From contig NZ_BNED01000005.1 in assembly GCF_016755875.1 (NCBI RefSeq), forward strand, positions 3,079,001 through 3,143,000: a DNA stretch of 64,000 bases, given 5' to 3'. Source of the DNA: Streptomyces spororaveus (GTDB lineage: Bacteria; Actinomycetota; Actinomycetes; Streptomycetales; Streptomycetaceae). The stretch's first letter is position 1, and every line of letters starts with the position of its first letter. Below are positions 36,864-45,755 of this stretch, piece after piece. A program made the translations under genes and the position numbers. Below the pieces are notes generated by a model. That model searched no databases, was not told where the DNA came from, and worked only from the letters and a program-made list of their open reading frames with translations.

Positions 36864-37976
36864 ATGGGCGCGCCGATGGAACCCACCCTGACTGCCGGTC
36901 AGGGAACTCGACGACGCGGTCGTGGCGGCATCGTGTCCGGTTATGTTTTTCGGCTGATCCGAGAGTATCTGTGCCACACCCAGGAGTCCCTGGCCGAGGA
37001 TTTCGGCGTCTCCGTGGACACGATCGCGGGATGGGAGTCGGGGCGACGCCCGCTGACCTCGTTGGCGGTGGGGCAGATGCTCGCGCATCGCCACCGTCTC
37101 ATGCGCATGGGTGTGAGCGCCGCTCTGCTCCTTGCCCTGGAGAAGGCGCTGGAGGCGGATCTCCTCCTGATCGGTGTACTCACCGACGACGGGGCCACGG
37201 GGAGCGACCCCCTGGGGACGTGGGTCCTGCAGCGCGACCTCGTCGAGGTGCTGGTCTGGCCGCTGAACGGGGTGGTTCCCGAGCCCCTGCATGCCCATGT
37301 GACCCCCTCCAGGCCACGCCGAGGCCCCGCGCCCGACGGACCGGAACTGTCCGCGGACGACCGGCTACGGTTCTTCCGTCGCATGCGCCGGACTGCCGAG
37401 GAGGCCCGGGCGGACGAGTTCCTGCTCCGCCGCCAAGCCCTCTACCTGGCCGGGTACGACGACGCCCCCGACACCTCCGCGTGGCTCGCGCAGCAGCAGA
37501 AGGCCGAGTGGCCGACGGACTGGCTCACCCACTGGCTGGGTGCCCGCTCCGTCGCCGCCGTCGCAGCCCGGCAGGGTGATCGTGAGCGCATGCGGCACTT
37601 CATCTCCACCACGCTGGACGACGAGGCGGGCGAGGCCGCCAATCTGAACTACTGGGCCTACTGGCTCGGGGAGAGTCCGCACCTGCAGCTCTCCGACGAC
37701 TTCATCGCCGCACCCGGTCCCGGGACCTGGCACGGCCACAGACTGCTGCAGCACCTCGTGAACGGCCTCGCGCCCCATCACGGATTCCTCGACCTGAACA
37801 TTCACACCCTGTGGTCCCTGCTGGCTGCGCGCCCCACGCTCCTGCGTACGACGTCCGCCGCCGGGCGCACCCTCCGGGACCAGCTGCCCGTGTTGTTGGA
37901 TGGCACCGGGCCCTCGCCGCGTGCGCGTCGGGAGCTGGAAGGCATTCGGTACGCGATCCGCCTCGCCGAGGCATGA
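36864..37976 (+). CDS. XRE-family regulator with helical repeat C-terminus
   Basis: 370 residues from ATG 36864 with GGGAGAG eight bases upstream; an in-frame GTG at 36813 lies inside the palindrome and is less likely. The N-terminal XRE helix-turn-helix is [20 protein letters not shown], then [17 protein letters not shown] (about residues 28-65). The C-terminal 300 residues are helical with a conserved-looking W/Y-rich block ([20 protein letters not shown] and [14 protein letters not shown]). Streptomyces proteins with this layout often pair with a small downstream partner; here the HD-domain gene follows after 12 bases and is probably in the same operon. Confidence 0.85.
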   Translation: MGAPMEPTLTAGQGTRRRGRGGIVSGYVFRLIREYLCHTQESLAEDFGVSVDTIAGWESGRRPLTSLAVGQMLAHRHRLMRMGVSAALLLALEKALEADLLLIGVLTDDGATGSDPLGTWVLQRDLVEVLVWPLNGVVPEPLHAHVTPSRPRRGPAPDGPELSADDRLRFFRRMRRTAEEARADEFLLRRQALYLAGYDDAPDTSAWLAQQQKAEWPTDWLTHWLGARSVAAVAARQGDRERMRHFISTTLDDEAGEAANLNYWAYWLGESPHLQLSDDFIAAPGPGTWHGHRLLQHLVNGLAPHHGFLDLNIHTLWSLLAARPTLLRTTSAAGRTLRDQLPVLLDGTGPSPRARRELEGIRYAIRLAEA

Positions 37977-37988
37977 AGGAGAGACACA

Positions 37989-38567
37989 GTGGCTGACGAT
38001 CTGTCCGCGGTGGCCGGGTTCCTCTACGAGGCGGGGACGCTCAAGCACACGCGCCGCACGGGCTGGTGGATGGCCGGCGTCAACGATCCCGAGAGTGTCG
38101 CCGCACACTCCTGGCGTACCTCGCTCATCGCATCGATCATCGCGAAACTGGAAGGCGCCGACCCCGCGCGGGCGGCCTTCCTCGCCGTCTGGCACGACAC
38201 CCAGGAGACCCGCACGGGGGACGTCAACCACCTCGGCAAGAAGTACGCGACGAGCGCCGACCCGGTGGCGGTCACGGCCGATCAGACCCTCGGCATGCCG
38301 GAGCGACTCGCCTCGGCGATCCACGAACTCGTCGCCGAGTACGAGGCCAAGGACTCGCCGGAAGCCGTCTGCGCACGCGACGCCGACAAGTTGGAGTGCA
38401 TGCTCCAGGGCATCGAGTACCGGGCCCAGGGCCACGCCCACGCCCAGCGGTGGATCGACAACAGCAGGGCCCGCCTCACGACGGAGACCGGGCAGCGGCT
38501 GGCTGACGAGCTGCTGGGCCAGGACCCGCTCGACTGGCTGCGCACCGTGCTCGGCGAGACGTCCTGA
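37989..38567 (+). CDS. HD-domain nucleotide phosphohydrolase (YfbR-like)
   Basis: 192 residues from GTG 37989 with AAGGAGAGA upstream. HD metal ligands are visible: His in ESVAAHSWR, the HD pair in AVWHDTQETRTGD, and Asp in RDADKLECML. The length and the SVAAHSWR/HDxxE pattern match the HD_3 group that includes E. coli YfbR, a 5'-nucleotidase for deoxyribonucleoside monophosphates. Cytoplasmic. It follows the XRE gene by 12 bases, suggesting that the regulator controls a nucleotide-dephosphorylating enzyme; the link is inferred only. Confidence 0.88.
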   Translation: MADDLSAVAGFLYEAGTLKHTRRTGWWMAGVNDPESVAAHSWRTSLIASIIAKLEGADPARAAFLAVWHDTQETRTGDVNHLGKKYATSADPVAVTADQTLGMPERLASAIHELVAEYEAKDSPEAVCARDADKLECMLQGIEYRAQGHAHAQRWIDNSRARLTTETGQRLADELLGQDPLDWLRTVLGETS

Positions 38568-38588
38568 CGACGCCCGTAGGGGCCGCGT

Positions 38589-38631
38589 ACGACACCGGCC
38601 CGGCCGCACGGGGCGGTCGGGCCGGTGTCGT
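38589..38631. terminator. Bidirectional stem-loop between HD gene and sodN
   Basis: ACGACACCGGCCCG (38589-38602) and CGGGCCGGTGTCGT (38618-38631) form a 14-pair perfect stem. It lies between the convergent ends of the HD-domain gene and sodN and can stop transcription from both sides. Confidence 0.88.
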
Positions 38632-38679
38632 GTGCGCTCCCGTGACAGGAGCGCGGGAAGATCCTTCGGGCGCCCGGGC

Positions 38680-39075
38680 TCAGGCGGCCTTGGTCTCCCA
38701 GAAGATGCGGTCGATCTCGGCGATGAGCTCGAGGGCCTTCGCGCCGGTCGCCGGGTCGTTCGACGCCTTGGCGGCCGAGAGGGCCTTCAGGGTGTCGTTG
38801 ACCAGGGTGTGGAGCTGGGGGTACTTCTCGAAGTGCGGGGGCTTGAAGTAGTCGCTCCACAGCACCGAGACGTGGTGCTTGGCGAGCTCGGCGCGCTGCT
38901 CCTTGATGGTGATGGCGCGCGCACGGAAGTCGGCGTCTTCGTTGGCCTGGTACTTCTCCTGCACGGCCTTGACGGACTCGGCCTCGATGCGGGCCTGGGC
39001 AGGGTCGTACACGCCGCACGGAAGATCGCAGTGGGCGGAGACCTTCGCCTTGGGGGCGAAGAGGCGGGAAAGCAT
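38680..39075 (-). CDS. sodN: Nickel-containing superoxide dismutase SodN
   Basis: 131 residues, ATG at 39075 with GAGGAGG upstream. The propeptide MLSRLFAPKAKVSA is followed by HCDLPCGVYDP, the nickel hook: after removal of 14 residues His1, Cys2 and Cys6 bind nickel. The rest (SVLWSDYFKPPHFEKYP and the C-terminal helices) matches the four-helix hexameric enzyme. It converts superoxide to peroxide and oxygen in the cytoplasm. The processing peptidase SodX is encoded next door. In S. coelicolor nickel acts through Nur: when nickel is scarce an RNA from the sodF 3' end pairs with the sodN leader; I could not test pairing here since sodF is outside the window. Confidence 0.97.
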   Translation of the reverse strand: MLSRLFAPKAKVSAHCDLPCGVYDPAQARIEAESVKAVQEKYQANEDADFRARAITIKEQRAELAKHHVSVLWSDYFKPPHFEKYPQLHTLVNDTLKALSAAKASNDPATGAKALELIAEIDRIFWETKAA

Positions 39076-39246
39076 GGAGTGTGTCCTCCTCGTGATCGTC
39101 TTCTCAAGGGGGAGATTACTCGCTGAAGAACGGGATTTCGCGGGCGCCCCCATGGGCTTAGGACAAAAGTCCAGGGGCTCGGCCGGACCGGTGAGCGAAT
39201 GTACGGACCGGTGCGGCAGCATGCGGGGGTGACGAGGAGGACACGC

Positions 39247-39669
39247 ATGGTGGAGAACGGGCGCCCGCGCAGGCGGTTCGGGGTGGTGGACGTGACGGGG
39301 CCTTCGATGGTGCCCACGCTGCTGAACGGGGACCAGCTCGTGGTCCGGTACGGGGCCTCCGTACGGCCGGGCGACGTGGTGGTGCTGCGGCATCCGCTCC
39401 AGCAGGACCTGCTGGTGGTCAAGCGCGCGGTGGAGCGGCGGCCGGGCGGCAGCTGGTGGGTGCTCGGCGACAACCCGTTCAACGAGACCGGCGACAGCAC
39501 CGACTTCGGGCCGGTGCCCGCGGAGCTGGTGCTGGCGACGGCGGTGCTGCGGTTCCGGCCGCGCGAGGAGGATCAGCGTTCGCTGAGGGCCCGGCTGTCC
39601 TGGGCGGCCTCGGCGCTGCGCCCGCTGTGGGCGGACGCCTCGGCCTCCAGCCGCTTGCGGGCGCGGTAG
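39247..39669 (+). CDS. sodX: Nickel superoxide dismutase maturation protease SodX (S26 family)
   Basis: 140 residues from ATG 39247 with GAGGAGGACAC upstream. The signal-peptidase-type catalytic pair is visible: Ser20 in GPSMVPTL and Lys59 in LLVVKRAVERR, followed by WVLGDNPFNETGDST. No membrane anchor is present, unlike true signal peptidase I, fitting the cytoplasmic task of removing the SodN propeptide. It is divergent from sodN across 171 bases. The last 97 bases overlap the antisense CGNR gene, so the Arg/Ala-rich C-terminus is the least certain part. Confidence 0.94.
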   Translation: MVENGRPRRRFGVVDVTGPSMVPTLLNGDQLVVRYGASVRPGDVVVLRHPLQQDLLVVKRAVERRPGGSWWVLGDNPFNETGDSTDFGPVPAELVLATAVLRFRPREEDQRSLRARLSWAASALRPLWADASASSRLRAR

Positions 39670-40202
39670 GCGGCCACGTTCGCCCGGGTGGCGCAGCGGT
39701 CGGAGCAGTAGCGCCGGGAGCGGTTGGTGGAGGTGTCGAGGTAGGCGTTGCGGCAGGGCGTGGCCTGGCACAGGCCGAGGCGGTCGGGGCCGTGCTCGGT
39801 GAGGGCGAAGGCCAGGCCCATGGAGGCCATGGCGGCGTAGCCGGCGGAGGCGTTCGAGGGGTGCTCGGCGAGGTGGATGTGCCAGTCGGGGCGGCCGTCG
39901 TCGTCGAGGGTCTCGTGGCCGGACACCTGGGGGCTGACGGGGAACTCCATGAGCAGCGAATTCAGCAGGTCGACGGCGAGGACGTGGTCTCCGCCGTCGG
40001 CGGCCTCGAAGACGGAGCGCAGACGGCCGCGGACGTTGCGGAAGCGGGTGACGTCCCCGTCGGTGACGCGGCGTGCCATCTGCTGGCTGTCGCCGAACAG
40101 GGCGCGGACGGCGTCCACCGAGGTGAGCGCGTCCTTGTTGCGGGCCGGCTCCTCGGTGTTGACCAGGCGCACGGCGAAGTCCGAGTAATGGGCCAGTTCC
40201 AC
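39573..40202 (-). CDS. CGNR zinc-finger protein (ABATE N-terminal domain)
   Basis: 209 residues, ATG at 40202 (MELAHYSDFAVRLVNTEEPA). The N-terminal ABATE-like domain is followed near residue 150 by a C-terminal treble-clef: LCQATPCRNAYLDTSTN, then RRYCSDRCATRANVAAYRAR, four Cys plus the CGNR-related CRNAY. These proteins are thought to be DNA-binding regulators sensing amino-acid or stress states. It is divergent from the methyltransferase gene, and its C-terminal coding region overlaps the end of sodX on the other strand. Confidence 0.88.
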   Translation of the reverse strand: MELAHYSDFAVRLVNTEEPARNKDALTSVDAVRALFGDSQQMARRVTDGDVTRFRNVRGRLRSVFEAADGGDHVLAVDLLNSLLMEFPVSPQVSGHETLDDDGRPDWHIHLAEHPSNASAGYAAMASMGLAFALTEHGPDRLGLCQATPCRNAYLDTSTNRSRRYCSDRCATRANVAAYRARKRLEAEASAHSGRSAEAAQDSRALSER

Positions 40203-40269
40203 TTGTAGTCCTTACGGCTGCGGATTAACGTCTGCGGTAACGGCTGAGACGTCTTCGAGGGTATTACGT

Positions 40270-41073
40270 ATGAAGGGGTACGGGATGACGGATACGGCGG
40301 ACAGGGCGGATACGACCGAAACGACGGGCACGGCCCACTGGCAGGCCTGGCAGGACAGCTGGGACCGGCAGCAGGAGTGGTACATGCCCGACCGCGAGGA
40401 GCGGTTCCGGGTGATGCTGGACATGGTCGAGGCACTGGTGGGACCCGCCCCCCGGGTGCTGGATCTCGCATGCGGTACGGGAAGTATTACGGACCGCGTC
40501 CTCAAGCGGTTCCCGGAAGCCACCAGTACGGGCGTCGATCTCGACCCGGCCCTGTTGACCATCGCCGAGGGCCACTTCGCGGGCGATCCGCGCGTCACTT
40601 TCGTGACCGCCGACCTCAAGGACCCCGACTGGCGTTCCGCCCTCCCCCACGGCACGTTCGACGCGATCCTGACGGCGACCGCCCTGCACTGGCTGCCGAG
40701 CGAGGAGCTGGCCGTTCTCTACCGGCAGCTCGCACCGCTCCTGACCCCGGGCGGGGTCTTCATGAACGCCGACCACATGCCCGACCCGGCCACCCCGCGC
40801 ATCGACGCCGCCGAGCACGCCCACCGGCACGCCGGCATGGACCGGGCCAAGGCGGCCGGGGCGGTGGACTGGCGCGAGTGGTGGGCGCTGGCGGGCGCCG
40901 ACCCGGCACTGGCCGAGCAGGTGAAGCAGCGCTTCGAGATCTACGGGGAGCACGCGGACGGCGACACCCCCTCCGAGGCCTGGCACGCAGAGACCCTGCG
41001 CGCGGCGGGCTTCGCGGAGGCCCGTACGGTCTGGCGCTCGCCCTCGGACGCCCTGGTCCTGGGCCTGAAGTAG
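40270..41073 (+). CDS. Class I SAM-dependent methyltransferase
   Basis: 267 residues from ATG 40270; ATG 40285 with AAGGGG upstream is an equally plausible start. Motif I is VLDLACGTGSITDRVLKRF, motif II TGVDLDPALLTIAEGHF, and LPHGTFDAILTATALHWLP corresponds to motifs post-II/III. The substrate is unknown; the form recalls small-molecule methyltransferases of the UbiE/Tam type. It is divergent from the CGNR gene, which may regulate it. Confidence 0.88.
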   Translation: MKGYGMTDTADRADTTETTGTAHWQAWQDSWDRQQEWYMPDREERFRVMLDMVEALVGPAPRVLDLACGTGSITDRVLKRFPEATSTGVDLDPALLTIAEGHFAGDPRVTFVTADLKDPDWRSALPHGTFDAILTATALHWLPSEELAVLYRQLAPLLTPGGVFMNADHMPDPATPRIDAAEHAHRHAGMDRAKAAGAVDWREWWALAGADPALAEQVKQRFEIYGEHADGDTPSEAWHAETLRAAGFAEARTVWRSPSDALVLGLK

Positions 41074-41098
41074 GAGATCCGGGTTCCCGGGAAACGGC

Positions 41099-41133
41099 TG
41101 AGGGGCGGTACGGGGATCCCGTACCGCCCCTCA
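41099..41133. terminator. Bidirectional stem-loop between methyltransferase and ABC genes
   Basis: TGAGGGGCGGTACGGG and CCCGTACCGCCCCTCA are perfect complements around a three-base GAT centre, forming a 16-pair stem between convergent genes. Confidence 0.9.
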
Positions 41134-41144
41134 CCTCGTGCGCG

Positions 41145-41909
41145 CTACAGCACCTTGGACAGGAATGCCTTCGTCCGGTCGTGCTGGGGGTTGCCCAGGA
41201 CCTCGCGGGGGTGACCCGACTCGACGACGACGCCGCCGTCCATGAAGACGAGGTTGTCGCCGACCTCGCGGGCGAAGCCCATCTCGTGGGTGACCACGAT
41301 CATCGTCATGCCCGACTCGGCCAGGTCCCGCATGACGTCCAGGACGTCACCGACCAGCTCCGGGTCCAGGGCCGAGGTGGGCTCGTCGAAGAGCATCAGC
41401 TTCGGCTCCATGGCCAGCGCGCGGGCGATCGCCACACGCTGCTGCTGGCCGCCGGAGAGCTGGGTGGGGTAGTTCCCGCCCTTGTCCCCGAGGCCGACGC
41501 GGTCCAGGAGCTTGACGGCGCGCTCGCGCGCCACGGACTTGGACTCGCCCTTGACCATGACCGGGGCTTCCATGACGTTCTCGATGGCCGTCATGTGCGG
41601 GAACAGGTTGAAGCGCTGGAAGACCATGCCGATGTCCCGGCGCTGGGCCGCGACCTCGCTGTCCTTCAGCTCGTAGAGCTTGTCGCCCTTCTGGCGGTAG
41701 CCCACCAGCTGCCCGTCCACGTACAGCCGGCCCGCGTTGACCTGCTCCAGGTGGTTGATGCACCGCAGGAACGTCGACTTGCCGGAACCCGACGGACCGA
41801 CCAGGCAGAACACCTCACGCGGGGCGACCTCCAGGTCGATGCCCTTGAGGATGTGCGCCGCACCGTAGGACTTGTGGACGCCCTCGGCCTTCACCATGGC
41901 AGTCGTCAT
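41145..41909 (-). CDS. Polar amino-acid ABC transporter ATPase
   Basis: 254 residues. Walker [10 protein letters not shown], signature [19 protein letters not shown], Walker [15 protein letters not shown] and switch His in VVTHEMGF are intact; the whole resembles GlnQ/GluA-type ATPases. ATG 41909 overlaps the permease stop by one base (TGATG), so coupling is tight. It powers import through the adjacent permease with the lipoprotein substrate binder. The likely substrate is glutamate, glutamine or a related polar amino acid; this cannot be settled by motif. Confidence 0.95.
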   Translation of the reverse strand: MTTAMVKAEGVHKSYGAAHILKGIDLEVAPREVFCLVGPSGSGKSTFLRCINHLEQVNAGRLYVDGQLVGYRQKGDKLYELKDSEVAAQRRDIGMVFQRFNLFPHMTAIENVMEAPVMVKGESKSVARERAVKLLDRVGLGDKGGNYPTQLSGGQQQRVAIARALAMEPKLMLFDEPTSALDPELVGDVLDVMRDLAESGMTMIVVTHEMGFAREVGDNLVFMDGGVVVESGHPREVLGNPQHDRTKAFLSKVL

Positions 41910-42850
41910 CAGGCCACCGCCTTGCGGTTCGAGAAGCTGGACAGTTTCGCCTTGATCTTCTGCAGCGGCGTGGGCGGCAGCGAGCGGAGCGCACCACGGG
42001 CGTAGCGGCGCTCCAGGTAGTACTGGCCGACGCTGAACACGCTGGTCAGGGCGAGGTACCAGATCGAGGCGACGAAGAACATCTCCATCACCGCGAACGA
42101 GGTGGACGCGATGTCCTGGGCCGCGCGCAGCAGGTCGAAGTACTGCACGGCGACGACGAGCGACGAGGTCTTGAGCATGTTGATGAACTCGTTGCCGGAC
42201 GGCGGCACGATCACCCGCATGGCCTGCGGCAGCACGACACGGCGCATCGTCTGCGTCCGGGTCATGCCCAGCGCGTGCGAGGCCTCGGTCTGGCCCTCGT
42301 CGACCGACTGGATGCCGGCGCGGACGATCTCCGCCATGTACGCGCCCTCGTTCAGGCCGAGACCCAGCAGGGCGGCCAGGAAGGGCGTCATGACCTGGGT
42401 CATCTCGTCCTTGTAGAACCCGAGGTTCAGGATCGGGAAGATCAGGGCGAGGTTGAACCAGATCAGCAGCTGCACGTACACCGGGGTGCCGCGGAACAGC
42501 CAGATGTAGAACCAGGCGATGGTGCTGGTGACCGGGTTCTTCGAGAGCCGCATGACCGCGAAGAGGACACCGAGCACCAGGCCCAGGGCCATCGAGGTGA
42601 TGCTGATCCAGATCGTGTTGCCGACGCCGCGGAGGATCGTCGGGTCGAACAGCTTCTCCGGCACGGTCGCCCAGCGGACGTTGCCCTGCGAGAACGCGAC
42701 GGCGAGCGCCACGACCAGGCCGATGACGACCACGGCGCTGATCCAGCGGCCGTAATGGCGGACCGGGATGGCACGGATCGCCTCGGGGGGGACGGCCCCG
42801 GCCGGCGGGGTGTCCGCCGGGCCCGGGACCTTGTCGAGCTTGTCAGTCAC
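41909..42850 (-). CDS. Polar amino-acid ABC transporter permease
   Basis: 313 residues, ATG at 42850. After a Pro-rich cytoplasmic start, a first helix lies at [18 protein letters not shown], and the HisM-type core contains [20 protein letters not shown], the cytoplasmic coupling loop [21 protein letters not shown] and further helices to about residue 285. It sits between ATPase and binding-protein genes in one operon. Only one permease gene is present, so it probably works as a homodimer. Confidence 0.93.
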   Translation of the reverse strand: MTDKLDKVPGPADTPPAGAVPPEAIRAIPVRHYGRWISAVVVIGLVVALAVAFSQGNVRWATVPEKLFDPTILRGVGNTIWISITSMALGLVLGVLFAVMRLSKNPVTSTIAWFYIWLFRGTPVYVQLLIWFNLALIFPILNLGFYKDEMTQVMTPFLAALLGLGLNEGAYMAEIVRAGIQSVDEGQTEASHALGMTRTQTMRRVVLPQAMRVIVPPSGNEFINMLKTSSLVVAVQYFDLLRAAQDIASTSFAVMEMFFVASIWYLALTSVFSVGQYYLERRYARGALRSLPPTPLQKIKAKLSSFSNRKAVA

Positions 42851-42889
42851 AGTGACTGCCCTTCAGTGTGCTGCGGTGGTACGCGGAGG

Positions 42890-43852
42890 TCAGGAACCGG
42901 CGTTGATCTTGGCCTCGGTCACGGCGCCGGAGCCCGCGTTCCACTTGTCCAGGGCGGCCTTGTACGTGCCGTCCTTGATGACCGCGTCGAGGGCTTCCTT
43001 GAGCGCGTCGCGCAGCTCGGTGTTCTTCTTGTCCACCGCGATGCCGAAGAGGCCGGCGTCGGTCGGGTTGGCGATGGCCTCGAAGTCGTTGCCGCCACCG
43101 GCGGTCTGCGCGATGTACGCGGCGACCGGGGAGTCGTTCAGGTCCGCGGCGGCGCCGCCGGCCTTCACGCGGGTCTGGGCCTCGGCGTCGGTCGGGAAGG
43201 ACTCGATCTTGAGCTCGCCCTTGCCGTCCGTCTTGCACTTCTCGGCCTGGGTCTTGGCGGAGTCCTCGTACGTGGTGCCGCGCTGGACGGCGACCGTCTT
43301 GCCGCACAGGTCGTCGAGGGTCTTGATGTTCTGGGGGTTGCCCTTCTTCACCAGGATGCCGGTCGAGGCGGAGAAGTAGTCGACGAAGTCGACACCGGCA
43401 CCGGTCTTGGCGCCCTTGTCGTCCAGGCCCTCCTGACGGGCTTTGGTGTCGGTGAGGGAGGACATGACCAGGTCGCTGCGGCCCGTCTGCATGCTGCCGA
43501 TCAGCGTGTCGAAGGTGCCGGACTCGAACTTGAACTGCACGCCGAGCTGCTTGGCCATGGCCGCCGCCACGTCGGGGTCGACACCGACGATCTTGCCGCC
43601 CTCGGTGAACTCCATCGGCGCGTAGGTGGCGTCCGTGCCGACCTTGATGACACCGGCGTCCTGGATCTTCTTCGGGAGCTTGGAGAAGAGCGGCGCGCTG
43701 CTGTTGGCGGCCGCACCGGACGGGCTGGTGGAGGCCTTGTCGGTCTGGTCACCACAACCGGTGAGAATCAGGGCGCCCGCGACCGCGATCGCGCCGACCG
43801 CGGCGATCCGGGACCGTGCGGCGGTCGTACGACGGGTGGTGCTAGCGGTCAT
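42890..43852 (-). CDS. ABC transporter substrate-binding lipoprotein (polar amino acids)
   Basis: 320 residues from ATG 43852, with GGAGGAACC upstream. Signal: basic MTASTTRRTTAARSR, hydrophobic core and lipobox ALILTGC. The mature protein starts with a Ser/Ala spacer and then VIKVGTDATYAPMEF, the SBP3 signature, with GVDPDVAAAMAKQLGV and later RSDLVMSSLTDTKARQE. These features match solute-binding family 3, which brings glutamate, glutamine or basic amino acids to the permease. It is first in the three-gene operon. Confidence 0.94.
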   Translation of the reverse strand: MTASTTRRTTAARSRIAAVGAIAVAGALILTGCGDQTDKASTSPSGAAANSSAPLFSKLPKKIQDAGVIKVGTDATYAPMEFTEGGKIVGVDPDVAAAMAKQLGVQFKFESGTFDTLIGSMQTGRSDLVMSSLTDTKARQEGLDDKGAKTGAGVDFVDYFSASTGILVKKGNPQNIKTLDDLCGKTVAVQRGTTYEDSAKTQAEKCKTDGKGELKIESFPTDAEAQTRVKAGGAAADLNDSPVAAYIAQTAGGGNDFEAIANPTDAGLFGIAVDKKNTELRDALKEALDAVIKDGTYKAALDKWNAGSGAVTEAKINAGS

Positions 43853-44378
43853 GGCTTGGTTCCTCCGGCGCTGGTGGAAAAGCATCGAAAAACGGTCGGA
43901 CACGCACCATCGAGTGTCGCGACCTTGTGTGATTACGGCATCTTGCCATTCGGACTGAGACATTCAGGGTGCCCGTCAGGTCAAAATCGCATAACGGGCG
44001 CCCCAGGTGACCCAACAGGACTGCGGGGAACGGGGTTCGGGACCGCAGATACTGCTGTGACCTGCTGTTTTTGCCGCAGTTTCTCCGGGGCGTCTCGCCC
44101 ACTGGACGGCAAGGTTTGGACTTTTCGCCAAAAGCCGGGCAAGGGACCTACAGTTGAGCGGGAATCGACTCGTCTGGGCGAGCGTTCTTCGGGTAGAACA
44201 GATCCTTACACCCCTCATCCGGGGCTCAGGGCGCGCGTGCGGCGCGCCCGCGCGTACGAACCTCCCCTTCGCGGAGACGGGCCAACCGTTGACGCGGAGT
44301 ACGGACGCGGTGCCCGCCCACCCCTTAACCAGGAGTGGCCACCCTCAACGATTCAAAGGACTTAAGGGGTCACACGAA
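43853..44378. other. Divergent intergenic region between ABC operon and malic enzyme
   Basis: 526 bases with no convincing gene. It must hold promoters for both sides. Visible items: CTTTT-CGCC-AAAAG (near 44121-44134) as a small inverted repeat, and TACAGT at 44149-44154 as a possible forward -10 box without a good -35. If that box is used, malic enzyme has a leader of over 200 bases. No riboswitch class was recognised. Confidence 0.4.
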
Positions 44379-45581
44379 GTGGCAGCGGAGATCATCAACC
44401 CTCGCAGTGACAGCGTCACGGACAACAACCCGGACGCGGTGTTCGCGCTGCACCGGGGCGGCAAGATGGCCATCCAGGCCACGGTTCCGGTCACCAACAA
44501 GGATGACCTTTCCCTCGCGTACACGCCCGGCGTGGCGAAGGTGTGCAGCGCCATCGCCGAGCAGCCGGAGCTGGTGAACGAGTACACCTGGAAGTCCAAC
44601 GTGGTCGCCGTCGTCACCGACGGCACGGCCGTGCTCGGACTCGGTGACATCGGTCCCGAAGCCTCCCTCCCCGTCATGGAGGGCAAGGCCATTCTCTTCA
44701 AGCAGTTCGGTGGGGTCGACGCGGTTCCGATCGCGCTCGCCACCAAGGACACGGACGAGATCATCGAGACGGTCATCCGTCTCGCCCCGTCCTTCGGCGG
44801 GGTGAACCTGGAGGACATCTCGGCGCCGCGCTGCTTCGAGATCGAGCGCCGCCTCCAGGAGGCGCTGGACATCCCGATCTTCCACGACGACCAGCACGGC
44901 ACCGCCATCGTGACGCTCGCCGCGCTGCGCAACGCGGCCAAGCTGACGGGTCGCACCCTCGGCGACCTGCGCGCCGTGATCTCGGGTGCGGGCGCGGCCG
45001 GTATCGCCATCGCCAAGATCCTGGTGGACGCGGGCATCGGCGACGTCTGCGTCACCGACCGCAAGGGCGTCGTGTCCGCGGACCGCTCCGACCTGACGGA
45101 CGTCAAGGCGGAGATCGCGGGTCTGACCAACAAGACCGGCCAGACGGGCTCCCTGGAGACCGCGCTGAACGGCGCGGACGTCTTCATCGGCGTCTCCGGC
45201 GGTACGGTCCCGGAGGAGGCGGTGGCCTCGATGGCGAAGGACGCGTTCGTCTTCGCCATGGCCAACCCGAACCCGGAGGTCCACCCGGACGTCGCGCACA
45301 AGTACGCGGCGGTCGTGGCCACGGGCCGTTCGGACTTCCCGAACCAGATCAACAACGTGCTGGCGTTCCCGGGCATCTTCGCGGGTGCCCTCAAGGTGCG
45401 CGCCACCCGGATCACCGAGGGCATGAAGATCGCCGCCGCCGACGCCATCGCCGGTGTCGTGGGTGACGAGCTCGCCGCCGACTACGTGATCCCGTCGCCG
45501 TTCGACGAGCGCGTGGCCGAGGCCGTCGCGACCGCCGTGGCCGCCGCGGCCAAGGCCGACGGCGTGGCCCGTCTGGTCTGA
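44379..45581 (+). CDS. NAD(P)-dependent malic enzyme
   Basis: 400 residues from GTG 44379 (MAAEIINPRSDS) with AAGGGG upstream; the open frame extends further left but without protein-like content. Motifs: TPGVAKVC with the catalytic Tyr just before (SLAYTPG), GDIGPEASLPVMEGKA, FHDDQHGTAIV with the metal-binding Asp pair, and the dinucleotide fold VISGAGAAGIAIAK. It oxidatively decarboxylates malate to pyruvate, feeding acetyl-CoA and reducing power; Streptomyces enzymes of this small bacterial type are often NAD-dependent. Cytoplasmic and monocistronic, ending in a terminator. Confidence 0.95.
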   Translation: MAAEIINPRSDSVTDNNPDAVFALHRGGKMAIQATVPVTNKDDLSLAYTPGVAKVCSAIAEQPELVNEYTWKSNVVAVVTDGTAVLGLGDIGPEASLPVMEGKAILFKQFGGVDAVPIALATKDTDEIIETVIRLAPSFGGVNLEDISAPRCFEIERRLQEALDIPIFHDDQHGTAIVTLAALRNAAKLTGRTLGDLRAVISGAGAAGIAIAKILVDAGIGDVCVTDRKGVVSADRSDLTDVKAEIAGLTNKTGQTGSLETALNGADVFIGVSGGTVPEEAVASMAKDAFVFAMANPNPEVHPDVAHKYAAVVATGRSDFPNQINNVLAFPGIFAGALKVRATRITEGMKIAAADAIAGVVGDELAADYVIPSPFDERVAEAVATAVAAAAKADGVARLV

Positions 45582-45604
45582 GACCGGACCTGAGCAGTAC
45601 GCGA

Positions 45605-45646
45605 AGAGGCCCGACCGGATCCCCTCCGGCCGGGCCTCTGCTTTTT
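45605..45646 (+). terminator. Rho-independent terminator after malic enzyme
   Basis: AGAGGCCCG-A-CCGG pairs with CCGG-C-CGGGCCTCT (45605-45639) and is followed by a five-T run (GCTTTTTC), rare for this genome type. Confidence 0.93.
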
Positions 45647-45755
45647 CACGGACTCCGCCCGTCGGCTCCGGGACCGGCCGGGTGCGACGAAGGCCTCACC
45701 CGTGCGATGGCGGGAGGTCTGGAACCCGGCCCCTACCGAGCGGTAGCGTCGCCGC

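Noticed and set aside
44154..44378. N-terminal extension of malic enzyme by 75 codons
   Set aside because: The added text has no family resemblance, while GTG 44379 gives the usual start and has an AAGGGG site.
43853..44378. Riboswitch upstream of malic enzyme or the amino-acid transporter
   Set aside because: I looked for glutamine, glycine or similar aptamer features in the long gap but found no conserved core or terminator/antiterminator pair.
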